Below, piece by piece: positions 46,790-56,821 of a stretch of DNA of 64,000 bases. Location of the stretch: assembly GCF_000378485.1 (NCBI RefSeq), contig NZ_KB899972.1, forward strand, positions 1-64,000. The letters run 5' to 3'. Every line of letters begins with the position of its first letter. Position 1 is the stretch's first letter. A program made the translations under genes and the position numbers. Source of the stretch: Flavobacterium rivuli WB 3.3-2 = DSM 21788 (lineage in GTDB: Bacteria > Bacteroidota > Bacteroidia > Flavobacteriales > Flavobacteriaceae). The notes beneath the pieces were generated by a model. That model was given only the letters and a program-made list of their open reading frames with translations, did not search any database and was not told where the DNA came from.

Positions 46790-47805
46790 ATCCTTTTATT
46801 AATTTCCTTAATAAGTGCCGGGCCTTCATAAATAAAGCCGGTATATAACTGTATAAGGCTTGCGCCGGCCTCCAGCTTTTCTATAGCATCATCGGCACTG
46901 TGTATCCCTCCCACCCCTATAATTGGGAATGCTTTGTTACTTTTTTCGGACAGGAACCTTATAACCTCTGTAGATCGTTTAGCAAGTGGTTTACCGCTAA
47001 GGCCACCTACTTCGTCCTTATCTTCAGATAGTAATCCCTCTCTCGATATAGTAGTGTTTGTAGCTATAACACCGGCAATACCTGTAGTTTTTACAATATC
47101 AATAATATCGAGCAACTGGCTGTCGGTAAGGTCTGGTGCAATTTTAAGCAGTATTGGTTTTTGTTTTGGCCTGGCTGCGTTTTTATCCTGAAGCGTTTGC
47201 AGCAGTTTAGTAAGCGGTTCCTTATCCTGTAATTCGCGCAGGTTAGGAGTATTGGGCGAACTAACATTTACCACAAAATAATCTACATAATCATATAAGG
47301 CATCAAAGCAAATTTCGTAGTCACTTACAGCATCTTCATTTGGCGTTAGCTTATTTTTACCAATGTTACCGCCTATAAGCACATGGCCTTTACCTTTTGG
47401 GTTTTGCTTAAGCCTCTCGGCAGCAGCCAAAACACCTCCATTATTAAAGCCCATACGGTTTATTATGGCACTGTCTTTACGCAGCCTGAAAAGCCTTTTT
47501 TTTGGGTTGCCGTCCTGCGGTTTTGGTGTTAATGTGCCTATCTCTACAAACCCAAACCCAAGGTTGCCAAGTTGTTTATACAGTTTAGCATCTTTATCGA
47601 GCCCGGCAGCAAGACCAACAGGATTTTTAAACTTTAGCCCAAATACTTCACGCTCTAAACGGGCATCTTCTACATCATATAATGACCTGAAAACCGACGG
47701 TAAACCCGGTATGGCATTTAAAAAACTGATGGATGAAAAGGTAAAATGGTGTACCTTTTCAGGATCGAAACGAAAGAGCAGTGGACGAATGAGCGATTTA
47801 TACAT
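46777..47805 (-). CDS. pyrD: Dihydroorotate dehydrogenase (quinone)
   Basis: Oxidises dihydroorotate to orotate at the membrane, passing electrons to quinone. The 342-residue chain is class 2: an N-terminal amphipathic extension ([22 protein letters not shown]), [16 protein letters not shown], the catalytic serine region [14 protein letters not shown], and FMN-binding [29 protein letters not shown] -7-like TATTTTTG lies upstream at 47825-47832. The C-terminus lies within a repeat. Confidence 0.96.
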   Translation of the reverse strand: MYKSLIRPLLFRFDPEKVHHFTFSSISFLNAIPGLPSVFRSLYDVEDARLEREVFGLKFKNPVGLAAGLDKDAKLYKQLGNLGFGFVEIGTLTPKPQDGNPKKRLFRLRKDSAIINRMGFNNGGVLAAAERLKQNPKGKGHVLIGGNIGKNKLTPNEDAVSDYEICFDALYDYVDYFVVNVSSPNTPNLRELQDKEPLTKLLQTLQDKNAARPKQKPILLKIAPDLTDSQLLDIIDIVKTTGIAGVIATNTTISREGLLSEDKDEVGGLSGKPLAKRSTEVIRFLSEKSNKAFPIIGVGGIHSADDAIEKLEAGASLIQLYTGFIYEGPALIKEINKRILGS

Positions 47806-47824
47806 AGTTAGTTGTGTTGTTATG

Positions 47825-47832
47825 CAAAAATA
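47825..47832 (-). promoter_or_regulatory. pyrD: Possible -7 box of pyrD
   Basis: On the minus strand TATTTTTG matches TAnnTTTG, 20 bases before the pyrD start. Confidence 0.4.
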
Positions 47833-48032
47833 TAATTATTATGCTGTATAAATAAATGTTTGCACTATAAATCTTATTATTCGCAAAAATGACAAAACAA
47901 TACGTTATAAATATATCCTGACAACAACTGTATAGCTAATATTATGATAATATTATTTGATACTATGGCATCAAATTGTAACTTTAATAAACTATAATAC
48001 AGCACAGTACCCTTAATCAAAATATAGTTTTT

Positions 48033-48126
48033 ATTGCTGTTTAACAGTATTAATTCATAATCTATAATAAGTTACAATTGCATTTATGAAAAATATTTGG
48101 ATATTTAACAGCAATGTGTAAATTTG
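48033..48126 (+). promoter_or_regulatory. Promoter and inverted repeat of the zinc-ribbon/SPFH operon
   Basis: TTTG at 48096-48099 and TAAATTTG at 48119-48126, 19 bases apart, give a full Bacteroidetes -33/-7 promoter, 33 bases before the start codon. ATTGCTGTT (48033-48041) and AACAGCAAT (48107-48115) form a 9-bp inverted repeat whose right half lies between the two boxes, a place where a regulator could act. The rest of the 354-base gap from 47806 is A+T-rich and empty. Confidence 0.6.
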
Positions 48127-48159
48127 GCACTTATAGATAATTAAATTAGTACTTAATAA

Positions 48160-49284
48160 ATGAATCAGGACTTAGAAAAACTTGTTGACTATGCACTTTC
48201 TGATGGTTACATTAGTGATAAGGAAAAACAGGTACTATTTAAAAAGGCGGAAGCCCAGGGTTTTGATGTTGACGAGCTTGAATTGATATTGGAAGGCAGG
48301 CTAAACGAAGCTAAAAAAAGCACAAGGCCTGCAATAAATAAATGCCCTAACTGTGGCGAAACCATAAGCGGAATAAGTAAAGTTTGCCCTTCGTGTGATT
48401 ACGTCCTGAACTCTGCACCATTAAAGGATGATGAAACGCTAACCGAGAGTTTAAAAAGGCTTGAGGAAAGTATATATGCATTAAAAGCGGTACCTAATCC
48501 GGGAGCATCGAGAGTTATAAGTTCGGCTGTATTTACAGTTTGTAGTGCAGGGCTTTACATTATATATGTTAAGCTAATAAAAAAAGAAAATCTGTTTGAC
48601 AGGTATTCTGGCATTAACAATAAGGCAGAACCACTTATAGATAGGCAGTTATTATCGTTAAAACAAAAATATGGCGAAGATGAAAAAATAAATAAATACC
48701 TAATACAGCTGGATGCAGAAAGAAAAGCCATAATTAAAAAAAGGCTTAATGCCGATGCCGTTTCTGCCGTTTTTATATTTGTTATTATTGGTATTGTAAT
48801 TTACGCATTAACATTATTAAGTTCTATCAAGCCTTCTGTAAAAGTAGAATCTGCCGAGGATAAGACAGAAAGACTGATAAAAGAAAAACATATAAACAGG
48901 GCAAAAATTGTGTCAGATTCTATAGAGCCTGGTACTAAAAAAGACGAACTTCAGGCCGAAATCAGAATAATGGAAATTGACAGCCTTACAACAGCAGGCA
49001 ATTATAGTATGGCGCTATCTCTTGCAAGATTGATTAAAAACAATTATCTGCATGACAATGAGATGGAAAGCAAGATTGATGAAATTATAGAGAAGCAGGT
49101 TAATGACCTTATTGAGAAAAAAGAATTTGAAAAGGCTAAAAACCAAGCAGAATTAGCAAGTTATACTAAAAAAGAGTACCTATTAACATCGGTTAAAGTA
49201 GCCGAATTTTTACATGAAGATACAAAACCTAAAAAGGCAACAGCTTCTGAAAAAAAAATTAAGCGAAAAAGAAAAATAAAATAA
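48160..49284 (+). CDS. Zinc-ribbon membrane protein, first gene of SPFH operon
   Basis: A 374-residue protein. Residues 1-50 form a short helical domain with acidic loops (LVDYALSDGYISDKEKQVLFKKA). A zinc ribbon follows with Cys62, Cys65, Cys76 and Cys79 (CPNC and CPSC). Two membrane segments lie at about 119-137 and 200-222. Then comes a helical, Lys/Glu-rich domain ending in a very basic tail (KKIKRKRKIK). No family known to me covers the whole chain. It is 4 bases from the SPFH gene, so it likely forms a complex with it at the membrane. Confidence 0.75.
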   Translation: MNQDLEKLVDYALSDGYISDKEKQVLFKKAEAQGFDVDELELILEGRLNEAKKSTRPAINKCPNCGETISGISKVCPSCDYVLNSAPLKDDETLTESLKRLEESIYALKAVPNPGASRVISSAVFTVCSAGLYIIYVKLIKKENLFDRYSGINNKAEPLIDRQLLSLKQKYGEDEKINKYLIQLDAERKAIIKKRLNADAVSAVFIFVIIGIVIYALTLLSSIKPSVKVESAEDKTERLIKEKHINRAKIVSDSIEPGTKKDELQAEIRIMEIDSLTTAGNYSMALSLARLIKNNYLHDNEMESKIDEIIEKQVNDLIEKKEFEKAKNQAELASYTKKEYLLTSVKVAEFLHEDTKPKKATASEKKIKRKRKIK

Positions 49285-49288
49285 GTGT

Positions 49289-50602
49289 ATGAGCTTACTA
49301 AATATATTTAAAAATAACGATGGCGGTTTTATGGATGTTATTCGCTGTGAAGAACAGGAATATCTTGTACATAAATGGACACCCGGGGGGGCATTAGCTA
49401 ATAGCACTACAAGAGAAAATGCCATACGATATGGCAGCAGGCTGCGGGTAATGCCGGGAGAGGCTGCAATATTTTTATACCCGCAACAGGACGGCACTAT
49501 GATGGATGTTATAGAGGGCCCTGTAGATCAAACTATTAAAACTGCTAATTTTCCGGTACTATCAAATATTGTGGGGGCTTTTTATGGTGGAGAATCGCCA
49601 TTTATGGCAGAAGTGTATTTTTTAAACCTGGGACAAAACATCCAGATAAAATTAGGTATACCTTATTTTGATGTATTCGATAACCGTTTCCCAGATCTTG
49701 GTGTTCCATGTGCTGTGCGCGGTTCTATTACTTTTAATGTTGTTGATTATACTAACTTTATAAAACTCTATCGCCTCCTTAATTTTGAGTTAGATGAACT
49801 TAAAGAAAAAATAAAAGATTTTTATACCCGAAAAATAAAAGCCATAGTACTTAATATTCCGGCAGATACCGGTTTGCCGGTAATGCAACTGGAAAGAAAG
49901 CTTGATGATATAAACGAATATGTAACAGGAAAGCTTAAACCGGAACTTGAAACAGATTTTGGAATTAACTTAAAAAGGCTTGACATTAATACAATTGAAC
50001 TTGATAAAACAAGTTCTGCATACATGCAGCTTAAGGGTGCTACTACAGATCAGCAATCGCGCTTTATAAATGCTAAAACTGATATTGAAGTTACAAATCT
50101 TGGCGAAATGGCACGCATACAGCGTAAAGATATGGAGATGGGTGTAGAGGGCAAAAATTTTGCAGTACACCAAATGGATCTTCAGGCAGATATTTTAAAA
50201 ACAGCTGCCCGGCACCTGGGCGATATGAGCAATGTAAACCTTGGCAACGGTAGCGGTTTTAGCCCTGTTGGCATTATGACCGGTATGGCTGTAGGTGGTG
50301 CTATGGGCACTCAAATGGGTGGCATGATGGGTAACCTAACTAACACACCTCCCCCGCCGCCACAGGGAGTACAATGGCATATTGCAATTAATGGGCAACA
50401 ATCTGGCCCATACACTTTAGCCCAGCTTAAAGAGTATGCACTGCAAGGACAGTTTACAAGAGAGCATTATGTATGGAAAACCGGTATGGCTGCATGGGAG
50501 CCTGCTGATATAACAGCAGGATTATCAGATATTTTTGGTAACGTTCCGCCACCCCCACCAGCCGCTCCAGCTTCAAAATCAAAAATTAACCTTGAAAAAT
50601 AA
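49289..50602 (+). CDS. SPFH-domain protein with GYF_2 domain
   Basis: A 437-residue protein of the YdjI-like SPFH (virion core protein-like) group. The SPFH part runs from about residue 20 to 245 (EYLVHKWTPGGALANS, GEAAIFLYPQQDG, YFLNLGQNIQIKLGIPYFDVFDNRF). A helical part with QMDLQADILKTAARH follows, then a Gly/Met-rich stretch (about 325-345) and a Pro-rich linker. A GYF_2 domain comes next (WHIAINGQQSGPYTLAQLKEYALQGQF, then WKTGMAAWEPA), and a second Pro-rich tail. SPFH proteins form ring scaffolds on membranes; GYF_2 domains bind partners. It is the middle gene of a tight three-gene operon. Confidence 0.88.
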   Translation: MSLLNIFKNNDGGFMDVIRCEEQEYLVHKWTPGGALANSTTRENAIRYGSRLRVMPGEAAIFLYPQQDGTMMDVIEGPVDQTIKTANFPVLSNIVGAFYGGESPFMAEVYFLNLGQNIQIKLGIPYFDVFDNRFPDLGVPCAVRGSITFNVVDYTNFIKLYRLLNFELDELKEKIKDFYTRKIKAIVLNIPADTGLPVMQLERKLDDINEYVTGKLKPELETDFGINLKRLDINTIELDKTSSAYMQLKGATTDQQSRFINAKTDIEVTNLGEMARIQRKDMEMGVEGKNFAVHQMDLQADILKTAARHLGDMSNVNLGNGSGFSPVGIMTGMAVGGAMGTQMGGMMGNLTNTPPPPPQGVQWHIAINGQQSGPYTLAQLKEYALQGQFTREHYVWKTGMAAWEPADITAGLSDIFGNVPPPPPAAPASKSKINLEK

Positions 50603-50944
50603 ATGAAGTTTAACCCTGTAACAACCGCTATAGCAATTGCATTAGGTGCACTTATAGCGTATGGCTTTTATAGTTTTAATGATAATGCACTCAAGGTACT
50701 TTTAAGCTTGGGCAGTTTTTTAATATTAAGCATTTGTTTAGTTTTTACCATTGGAGGCAGTTATAGTTATTATAGTACTAATGTAAATGTGCGGTCTACG
50801 TCATTATTGTTTTTTACTGTAGCCTTTATTTCGCATTTCATTTTTTCTTTTACACAGTTTTCTGCATCTGTATACATAGTTACACACGGCATTTTACTGC
50901 TGTTGTATGTACTGGTATTGTATAAATTAACGAGATCAATATAA
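50603..50944 (+). CDS. Small membrane protein of the SPFH operon
   Basis: A 113-residue protein with about four membrane helices (residues 7-24, 30-52, 64-83, 88-108) and almost no loops. No family recognised. Its ATG directly follows the SPFH stop (TAAATG), so translation is coupled, which supports a joint role in the membrane. Confidence 0.7.
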   Translation: MKFNPVTTAIAIALGALIAYGFYSFNDNALKVLLSLGSFLILSICLVFTIGGSYSYYSTNVNVRSTSLLFFTVAFISHFIFSFTQFSASVYIVTHGILLLLYVLVLYKLTRSI

Positions 50945-50954
50945 AGCATTCCTT

Positions 50955-51377
50955 ATGAACGGCGTAACCACTACCACAGGCCAATCCAAAGATGCGGACT
51001 ACCAAATTTTGGTTAGCAAAACTTATGCAATATCATTGCATGATGCCTGGAATTTTTTATTCTCTACAGATGGTATAAAATTATGGCTGGGTTATAAGGG
51101 TGTTCCTATATGGCGAAAAGGAAAAGAATATACCACAAGAACAGGAACCTATCTATGCATACGTGTTTATAATGAACTATCGCATGCACGGCTAACATAC
51201 AAAAGAAAAGACTGGGAAAACACATCTACTTTACAAATGCGCATCATGGCCTCAAAAACTGGGACTACAATAAGTATACAACAGGAAAAACTTGCAGATG
51301 AAGGACAACGAGAAGAAATGAGGCTTCACTGGGAAAAAGTCCTTACTAAAATTGCAGCCGGGTTAAAATTAAATTAA
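50955..51377 (+). CDS. SRPBCC (AHSA1-like) protein
   Basis: A 140-residue protein with a START-like fold of the AHSA1 type: YQILVSKTYAISLHDAWNFLFSTDGIKLWLGYKG, then strands with YTTRTGTYLCIRVYNELSHARLTY and the final helix REEMRLHWEKVLTKIAAGL. Ligand unknown. It starts 10 bases after the SPFH operon and may belong to the same transcript. Confidence 0.8.
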   Translation: MNGVTTTTGQSKDADYQILVSKTYAISLHDAWNFLFSTDGIKLWLGYKGVPIWRKGKEYTTRTGTYLCIRVYNELSHARLTYKRKDWENTSTLQMRIMASKTGTTISIQQEKLADEGQREEMRLHWEKVLTKIAAGLKLN

Positions 51378-51499
51378 TATTACATGTCATTTATTTGTAT
51401 GCAATACTTTTTTTAAATAAGTTGCCCTTATAAAATAGTTGGACTACCTTAATTAACAAAATCTTATATTTAGATTTATTATTTTTGAGGTTATTGAAT

Positions 51500-51507
51500 T
51501 AAATTTG
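51500..51507 (+). promoter_or_regulatory. Possible -7 box of the PAS histidine kinase gene
   Basis: TAAATTTG matches TAnnTTTG, 11 bases before the start codon. The upstream TTTG lies at a poor distance, so this is tentative and would give a nearly leaderless message. Confidence 0.35.
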
Positions 51508-51518
51508 CCCCTATTTAC

Positions 51519-53087
51519 ATGGATATCCCTCCACATAACCACGCTGAAACTGACACTAATCGTTTTTTACAGGATGCATTTAATGCGCCCAACAATCGCT
51601 GTATAGTATTTACCGCGGTAAGAAATGAGAAAAATGTAATTGTTGATTTTAAATTTAGCCTTCTAAGCCCAGCAAGCCTTGTTTTTTTTAATGGCGAAGA
51701 TGTTACGGGAAAATATTTTACAGCTTTAAGGCCAGACCAGCATGAGCAGTTGAAAGAAATGATAGAGGTGGTGGAAACTGGGGTAGCCAATAACTGGGAA
51801 CGCCTAAATAATGACGTTGCGGGCATTTACCAATGGTATAGTGTATCTGACACTAAAGTGGGCGATGGCATTGTAAGAGTATGGGAAAATATTACTGCAC
51901 GCCGCACGGCAGAAAAAGATATTAATGCAACCATTGCTAAAAAAGCCGAAGAGAAATATTTGTCCCTGTTTAACTCTATAGACCAGGGCTTTTGCATCAT
52001 AGAGGTACTATTTGACGAAAAAGACTTTCCTTACGATTACAAATTTATAGATTACAATCCGGCTTTTGAGAAACAAACCGGCCTTGTAGATGCGCGGGGC
52101 AAAACTGTAAAAGGCATAAACCCTTACCATGAGCAACACTGGTTTGACCTGTATGGTGGTATTGCAAAAAATAGACAGCCATTAACTTTTGAGCAGGAGG
52201 CTATACTTATAAATGGCTGGTATGAGGTATCTGCATTTCCCTTAACTAAAGAAAAAGACAATAAGGTAGCTGTAATTTTTAATGATGTATCTGTTCGCAA
52301 AAAAGCAGAACTTGAACTTAACGCCTTTAATAGCCGCCTTGAGGAAGAGGTTAAAGAGCGTACTGCAAAACTAAATTTACTAAACGAATTGCTGGAGCAA
52401 AAAAATGAGGAACTTAAAAAATCCAATAAAGAACTGGAATCTTTTAACTATGTAGCCAGCCACGATTTACAGGAGCCGTTACGTAAAATACAAACTTTTC
52501 TTAGCCTTATAACACAACGCAGTAACGACAAGGTTGTGGTACAGTCGTATATGGATAAAATTTCATCTACAGCAGGCAGGATGTCTAACCTTATACAGGA
52601 CGTGCTTACTTACAGCCGCATTAATGTAGATGACCAATTTACACAGATAGACCTTAACACAATAATAGACAAAGTACTTTTTGATTATGAGCTGCTTATA
52701 TCTGAAAAAAATGCCGTTGTAAACAGAGGGGTTTTGCCGGTTATTAATGCTATCCCGCTACAAATGCACCAGCTTTTTAGTAACCTTATAAGTAATTCCC
52801 TAAAATACAATGATGGGCAGCCTGTTATAACAATAAGCAGTAAAAAGTTAGATACCAATCCGCCAATGGTGCAAATTACATTGGGCGATAATGGTATTGG
52901 TTTTGACCCTCAGTACAGTAACCAGATATTTGAATTGTTTAAACGCCTGCACAGCAAATCAGAATATAGTGGGACGGGTATTGGCCTTAGTATTTGTAAA
53001 AAAATTGCAGAGCAGCACCACGGTACAATAGAAGCGGCTTCAAATCAAGGCACAGGAGCGTTATTTACCATTCAGCTTCCTGTTTAA
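51519..53087 (+). CDS. PAS-domain sensor histidine kinase
   Basis: A 522-residue soluble sensor kinase. Residues 20-130 form a PAS-like module (FNGEDVTGKYFTALRPDQHEQL), 145-265 a second PAS domain (YLSLFNSIDQGFCIIEVLFD), then a coiled coil to about 310 and a HisKA domain with His315 (YVASHDLQEPLRK). The HATPase domain has NSLKYND (N box), GDNGIGFDP and GTGIGLSICKKI. No membrane segment, so it senses something inside the cell. No response regulator adjoins it; it may signal to an unlinked partner. Confidence 0.92.
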   Translation: MDIPPHNHAETDTNRFLQDAFNAPNNRCIVFTAVRNEKNVIVDFKFSLLSPASLVFFNGEDVTGKYFTALRPDQHEQLKEMIEVVETGVANNWERLNNDVAGIYQWYSVSDTKVGDGIVRVWENITARRTAEKDINATIAKKAEEKYLSLFNSIDQGFCIIEVLFDEKDFPYDYKFIDYNPAFEKQTGLVDARGKTVKGINPYHEQHWFDLYGGIAKNRQPLTFEQEAILINGWYEVSAFPLTKEKDNKVAVIFNDVSVRKKAELELNAFNSRLEEEVKERTAKLNLLNELLEQKNEELKKSNKELESFNYVASHDLQEPLRKIQTFLSLITQRSNDKVVVQSYMDKISSTAGRMSNLIQDVLTYSRINVDDQFTQIDLNTIIDKVLFDYELLISEKNAVVNRGVLPVINAIPLQMHQLFSNLISNSLKYNDGQPVITISSKKLDTNPPMVQITLGDNGIGFDPQYSNQIFELFKRLHSKSEYSGTGIGLSICKKIAEQHHGTIEAASNQGTGALFTIQLPV

Positions 53088-53114
53088 AAGCTTCTTTTAA
53101 ATATAAATAAATCG

Positions 53115-53122
53115 TAAATTTG
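53115..53122 (+). promoter_or_regulatory. pepT: Possible -7 box of pepT
   Basis: TAAATTTG matches TAnnTTTG, 21 bases before the pepT ATG. The -33 region has only TTTA-type words. Confidence 0.4.
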
Positions 53123-53143
53123 CGCTTCATTAAACACACAAAA

Positions 53144-54385
53144 ATGCAGCACATTATAGACCGCTTTATAAGCTACGTTACTGTTGATACAGAATCTGAT
53201 GCTAACTCTGATACTACTCCCAGCACTGCCAAACAGTGGGACCTTGCCCATAAACTTGTTGCTGAACTTAAAGCTATAGGACTTACAGAAGTTACTATTG
53301 ATGACAACGCTTACATTATGGCAACAGTACCCTCTAACGTAGACCATGATGTACCTGTAATAGGCTTTATATCGCATTTTGATACATCGCCTGATTTTAG
53401 CGGTGCTAACGTAAAACCCCAAATTGTAAGCAACTACGATGGCGGCGACATTATACTAAACGCAGAACAGAATATTGTACTTTCTCCTGACTATTTTAAA
53501 GACCTGCTGCAATATAAAGGACAAACCCTTATTACCACAGATGGTACTACCCTGCTTGGTGCAGATGATAAAGCCGGTATTACAGAAATTGTTACGGCGG
53601 CAGAATACCTTATGCAACATCCCGAAATTAAGCATGGTAAAATAAGGATAGGCTTTACTCCCGATGAAGAGATAGGCCGTGGTGCCCATAAGTTTGACGT
53701 GGCAGCTTTTGGTGCTAACTGGGCTTACACTATGGATGGCAGCCAGATAGGCGAGCTTGAATATGAAAATTTTAATGCTGCGGGAGCTAAACTTACCTTT
53801 AAAGGTAAAAGTGTGCATCCGGGCTATGCAAAAGGCAAAATGATAAACTCTATGCTTATTGCCAACAAATTTATCTCTAAACTACCTAAGGAAGAGGTGC
53901 CGGAAATGACATCTGGCTATGAAGGTTTCTTTCATGTTACAGGCATTACAGGAAGTATAGAAGAAAGTACGGTACAACTTATCATTCGCGACCATGACAG
54001 TAAAAAATTTGCTAAGCGCAAAAAACTGGTTAAAAAAATTGCCGACAAATTAAACCGTAATTATAGCAAGCAATTTGGCGGGGATATAGTTGAATATGAA
54101 ATTAAAGACCAATATTATAACATGAAAGAAAAGGTAGAACCTGTTTTTCATATTATAGATATTGCAGAGCAGGCAATGAAAGACCTTGGTATTAAACCAC
54201 TTATAAAAGCTATTCGTGGCGGTACGGATGGCTGCCAGCTATCTTACATGGGGCTGCCCTGCCCTAACATATTTGCAGGCGGGCACAACTTTCATGGCAA
54301 ATATGAATATGTACCGGTAGAAAGTATGCAAAAAGCAGCAGACGTTATAGTAAAAATCGCTGAACTTACTGCCCAGAAAAAATAA
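53144..54385 (+). CDS. pepT: Peptidase T
   Basis: Cytoplasmic aminotripeptidase that removes the N-terminal residue of tripeptides. The 413-residue product belongs to the M20 metallopeptidases: [14 protein letters not shown] (zinc His/Asp), [17 protein letters not shown] (bridging Asp), [15 protein letters not shown] (catalytic Glu) and [28 protein letters not shown]. The ATG at 53144 matches homologues. A strong hairpin lies downstream. Confidence 0.95.
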   Translation: MQHIIDRFISYVTVDTESDANSDTTPSTAKQWDLAHKLVAELKAIGLTEVTIDDNAYIMATVPSNVDHDVPVIGFISHFDTSPDFSGANVKPQIVSNYDGGDIILNAEQNIVLSPDYFKDLLQYKGQTLITTDGTTLLGADDKAGITEIVTAAEYLMQHPEIKHGKIRIGFTPDEEIGRGAHKFDVAAFGANWAYTMDGSQIGELEYENFNAAGAKLTFKGKSVHPGYAKGKMINSMLIANKFISKLPKEEVPEMTSGYEGFFHVTGITGSIEESTVQLIIRDHDSKKFAKRKKLVKKIADKLNRNYSKQFGGDIVEYEIKDQYYNMKEKVEPVFHIIDIAEQAMKDLGIKPLIKAIRGGTDGCQLSYMGLPCPNIFAGGHNFHGKYEYVPVESMQKAADVIVKIAELTAQKK

Positions 54386-54459
54386 TCGGGCAGGATTTGG
54401 CTAATATACATTAGCTAAGCAGGAAAAAAACAATACTGATCCGTTTAGAAAAAAATAAA

Positions 54460-54504
54460 CCCCTGATATTTAAAAATACTGGATTGTATGATAAATATCA
54501 GGGG
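54460..54504 (+). terminator. Hairpin after pepT
   Basis: CCCCTGATATTT and AAATATCAGGGG form a perfect 12-bp stem with a 21-base loop, about 75 bases past the pepT stop. Only a weak T run (TAATTTT) follows. Confidence 0.6.
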
Positions 54505-54551
54505 TAATTTTAACCGGTATTTGCTATTTAAAAATAGCCTCTAATAAAAAA

Positions 54552-54568
54552 CCGGGCTATAAACCCGG
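54552..54568 (-). terminator. Terminator of the DoxX gene
   Basis: CCGGG and CCCGG pair around a 7-base loop, with T runs on the minus strand, 28 bases past the stop of the DoxX gene. Confidence 0.6.
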
Positions 54569-54596
54569 AATTAATATTAAATAACTTTCAGTTAGT

Positions 54597-54983
54597 TTAT
54601 TTCTTTTCATAAAAGAAATTGTAGAGCTGTCTAAACATTGCATAAGATGTACCGGCAATTATAAAGGCTATTATGGCATCAATAGCAGCTTCAAAGCCTA
54701 ACACCATAATTTTTGAAAAGAAGGCAAACAATATATCAAAAAATATACCTGCATATACCCATTCTTTTAACCTTAACAACCTGTTAGGGGTTAGCAATAC
54801 CAAAACTCCTGCTATTTTAAATACACCTAAAATGTATATAAAATGTGGCGGATATCCTAATTGTTCTGTAATTCCCCACACTAACGGATTGTGTGTTAAT
54901 TCGAAAATTCCGCTGGCTCCAAACCATGCAGAGATTAGTACTGTACTTGTCCAATAAATAATTTTTGTGATTTTTGCATTCAT
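54597..54983 (-). CDS. DoxX-family membrane protein
   Basis: A 128-residue protein with four membrane helices: IIYWTSTVLISAWFGASGIFEL, PHFIYILGVFKIAGVLVLL, WVYAGIFFDILFAFFSK and AAIDAIIAFIIAGTSYAMF. The pattern fits DoxX-like DUF4260/DoxX_2 proteins, some of which work with oxidoreductases in thiol and oxidative stress. I used the ATG at 54983. It follows the ABC-F gene in the same direction after 125 bases. Confidence 0.82.
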   Translation of the reverse strand: MNAKITKIIYWTSTVLISAWFGASGIFELTHNPLVWGITEQLGYPPHFIYILGVFKIAGVLVLLTPNRLLRLKEWVYAGIFFDILFAFFSKIMVLGFEAAIDAIIAFIIAGTSYAMFRQLYNFFYEKK

Positions 54984-55108
54984 GATTTCTATAATTTTAT
55001 ATGGTTTAACAAGACAAACGTCTATATAAACCATGCATTAGCACAGTGCAAAATACCTCATCAGGACAATTTACATCCCTATATAGACAATGCGCGAACC
55101 CAACTATT

Positions 55109-56695
55109 TTACAATGAAATTATGCGTTCAGTTTTTATGCTTTCTAAAAACATACTATCATGAGAAACTACTAATAAAGTACCTTTAAACTGGTTAACAG
55201 CTTCGGTCAGGATTTCGATGTTTTGTATATCAAGATTATTAGTAGGCTCATCAAGCACAAGTACATCTAAAGGCGTTTGAGACATCGTAATACAGCAAAG
55301 CACCAGCCTCATTCTTTCGCCACCACTTAATACCCCACATAATTTATCTATGCTATGCTTAGAAAATAAGAAACGGTTAAGCCTCATGCGTATTTCGTGG
55401 TCAGGCAACCCTGAAGTGTTTGCTCTTTGTGCCTGTTCAAAAACAGTTAAAGCATTATTAAGGTATGAATAATCCTGGTCTACATAAACTATATTTTTTG
55501 ATGCCGAATACAAACTGCCTGAAGAGTGTAGTAAACTACCGGTAAGCAATTTAATAAGAGTAGATTTTCCGGAGCCGTTATTACCCTGTAGTGCTACCCT
55601 ATCGCTACTTATAATTTGAAAGTTTAAGGCAGATGGCCATACATCAATATCTACATATCTAAAATTTAATTCCTTCGCTTCAAAAAGTATTTTTCCCTTA
55701 TGCAGGGCAGAATCTTTAAAGTCAAAGTCCATTTTATCTATACCAGGGCTGTCTTTTCGCAAATCTCTTAATTCTTCCGCAATACCCTGTATTTTTTCTG
55801 CATGGGCTTCTTTCGTCTTAGCACTGCTGTTTTCGGCATTGTTCTTAAATGTGTTCAGCATAATGCGCGCCACGCCCGATTTTTCTTTTTTCCCCTTGCC
55901 GCGGGCATCCAGTTTTTGCTGGCGTTCATTCGTTTCACGTTCTTTGGCCTTTGCCCGTTTTAGTGCCAGTGCCTTACTATGTATTTCATTTTGCAGGGCA
56001 TCACTCTCTTGTTGCTTTTGTACTATATAAAACTGGTAATTGCCTCCATAGTTGGCAATACCGGTTCCGGATATTTCAGATATCCGGTTTACCATATTTA
56101 GCAATTCACGATCGTGAGAAACAGCAATAACAGTTATAGATGTAGCCTTTAACCACTCATACAGTTTAAGGCGTGCATGGCGGTCTAAATGGTTTGTTGG
56201 TTCGTCCAGTAATACCATATCAGGTTGGTGCACTATAATCCCTGCGAGCAAAACTTTAGTTTGCTGCCCGCCACTTAATAATGCCATAGGCATATTCGGA
56301 TTTACATTTCTAAGTCCCCAAAAATCAAGTGCTTCACGGCAACGCTCTTCTAAATCCCAGCTATCGCCTAATACTTCAAGATTTATTTCATTAACCTTCC
56401 CGTTAAGTATTTGCTTTAGTGCATACAGCTTTTTTGCAACCTGCATGGCTTGTGCCACTGTGCTATTATTAAATTGATCTAAAATTTGAGGAACATAATA
56501 AATAACCGCGTTTGTAGCAATTGTGCCAGATACCGGTTTAACTTTATTTACTATAAGTTTTAGCAATGTAGATTTGCCTGAGCCATTATTGCCCACAACA
56601 GCTACTTTTTCTCCTTTGTTAACTACAAAGTCTATTCCGCTGAATAGTATTTCCTTATCAGGATGTATATAGGTGATTTTTTGTAAAATAAGCAT
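55109..56695 (-). CDS. ABC-F family ATPase
   Basis: A 528-residue soluble protein with two ATPase domains: Walker A GNNGSGKSTL in both (near residues 35 and 373), signatures LSGGQQTKVLLAG and LSGGERMRLVL, Walker B VLLDEPTNHLD and VLVLDEPTNNLD. Between them lies a charged linker (about 240-325) with KLDARGKGKKEKSG, the P-site tRNA interaction motif region. No membrane domain. ABC-F proteins act on ribosomes; some protect against antibiotics. The linker alone does not settle whether this one does. Confidence 0.92.
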   Translation of the reverse strand: MLILQKITYIHPDKEILFSGIDFVVNKGEKVAVVGNNGSGKSTLLKLIVNKVKPVSGTIATNAVIYYVPQILDQFNNSTVAQAMQVAKKLYALKQILNGKVNEINLEVLGDSWDLEERCREALDFWGLRNVNPNMPMALLSGGQQTKVLLAGIIVHQPDMVLLDEPTNHLDRHARLKLYEWLKATSITVIAVSHDRELLNMVNRISEISGTGIANYGGNYQFYIVQKQQESDALQNEIHSKALALKRAKAKERETNERQQKLDARGKGKKEKSGVARIMLNTFKNNAENSSAKTKEAHAEKIQGIAEELRDLRKDSPGIDKMDFDFKDSALHKGKILFEAKELNFRYVDIDVWPSALNFQIISSDRVALQGNNGSGKSTLIKLLTGSLLHSSGSLYSASKNIVYVDQDYSYLNNALTVFEQAQRANTSGLPDHEIRMRLNRFLFSKHSIDKLCGVLSGGERMRLVLCCITMSQTPLDVLVLDEPTNNLDIQNIEILTEAVNQFKGTLLVVSHDSMFLESIKTERIISL

Positions 56696-56821
56696 GATTA
56701 TATTTTTTCAGGAATTAATTAATGCTGCGCAACATAGTGTTCGCAGTTACTTAATTGTTCAGGAAATCAATATCTAATCACATAAATATAAAACTTATAT
56801 TTTTTTACAAAGTTACAAAAT

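Noticed and set aside
49289..50602. SPFH protein as a prophage or virion component
   Set aside because: The family name virion core protein is historical; no phage structural, integrase or lysis genes are near.
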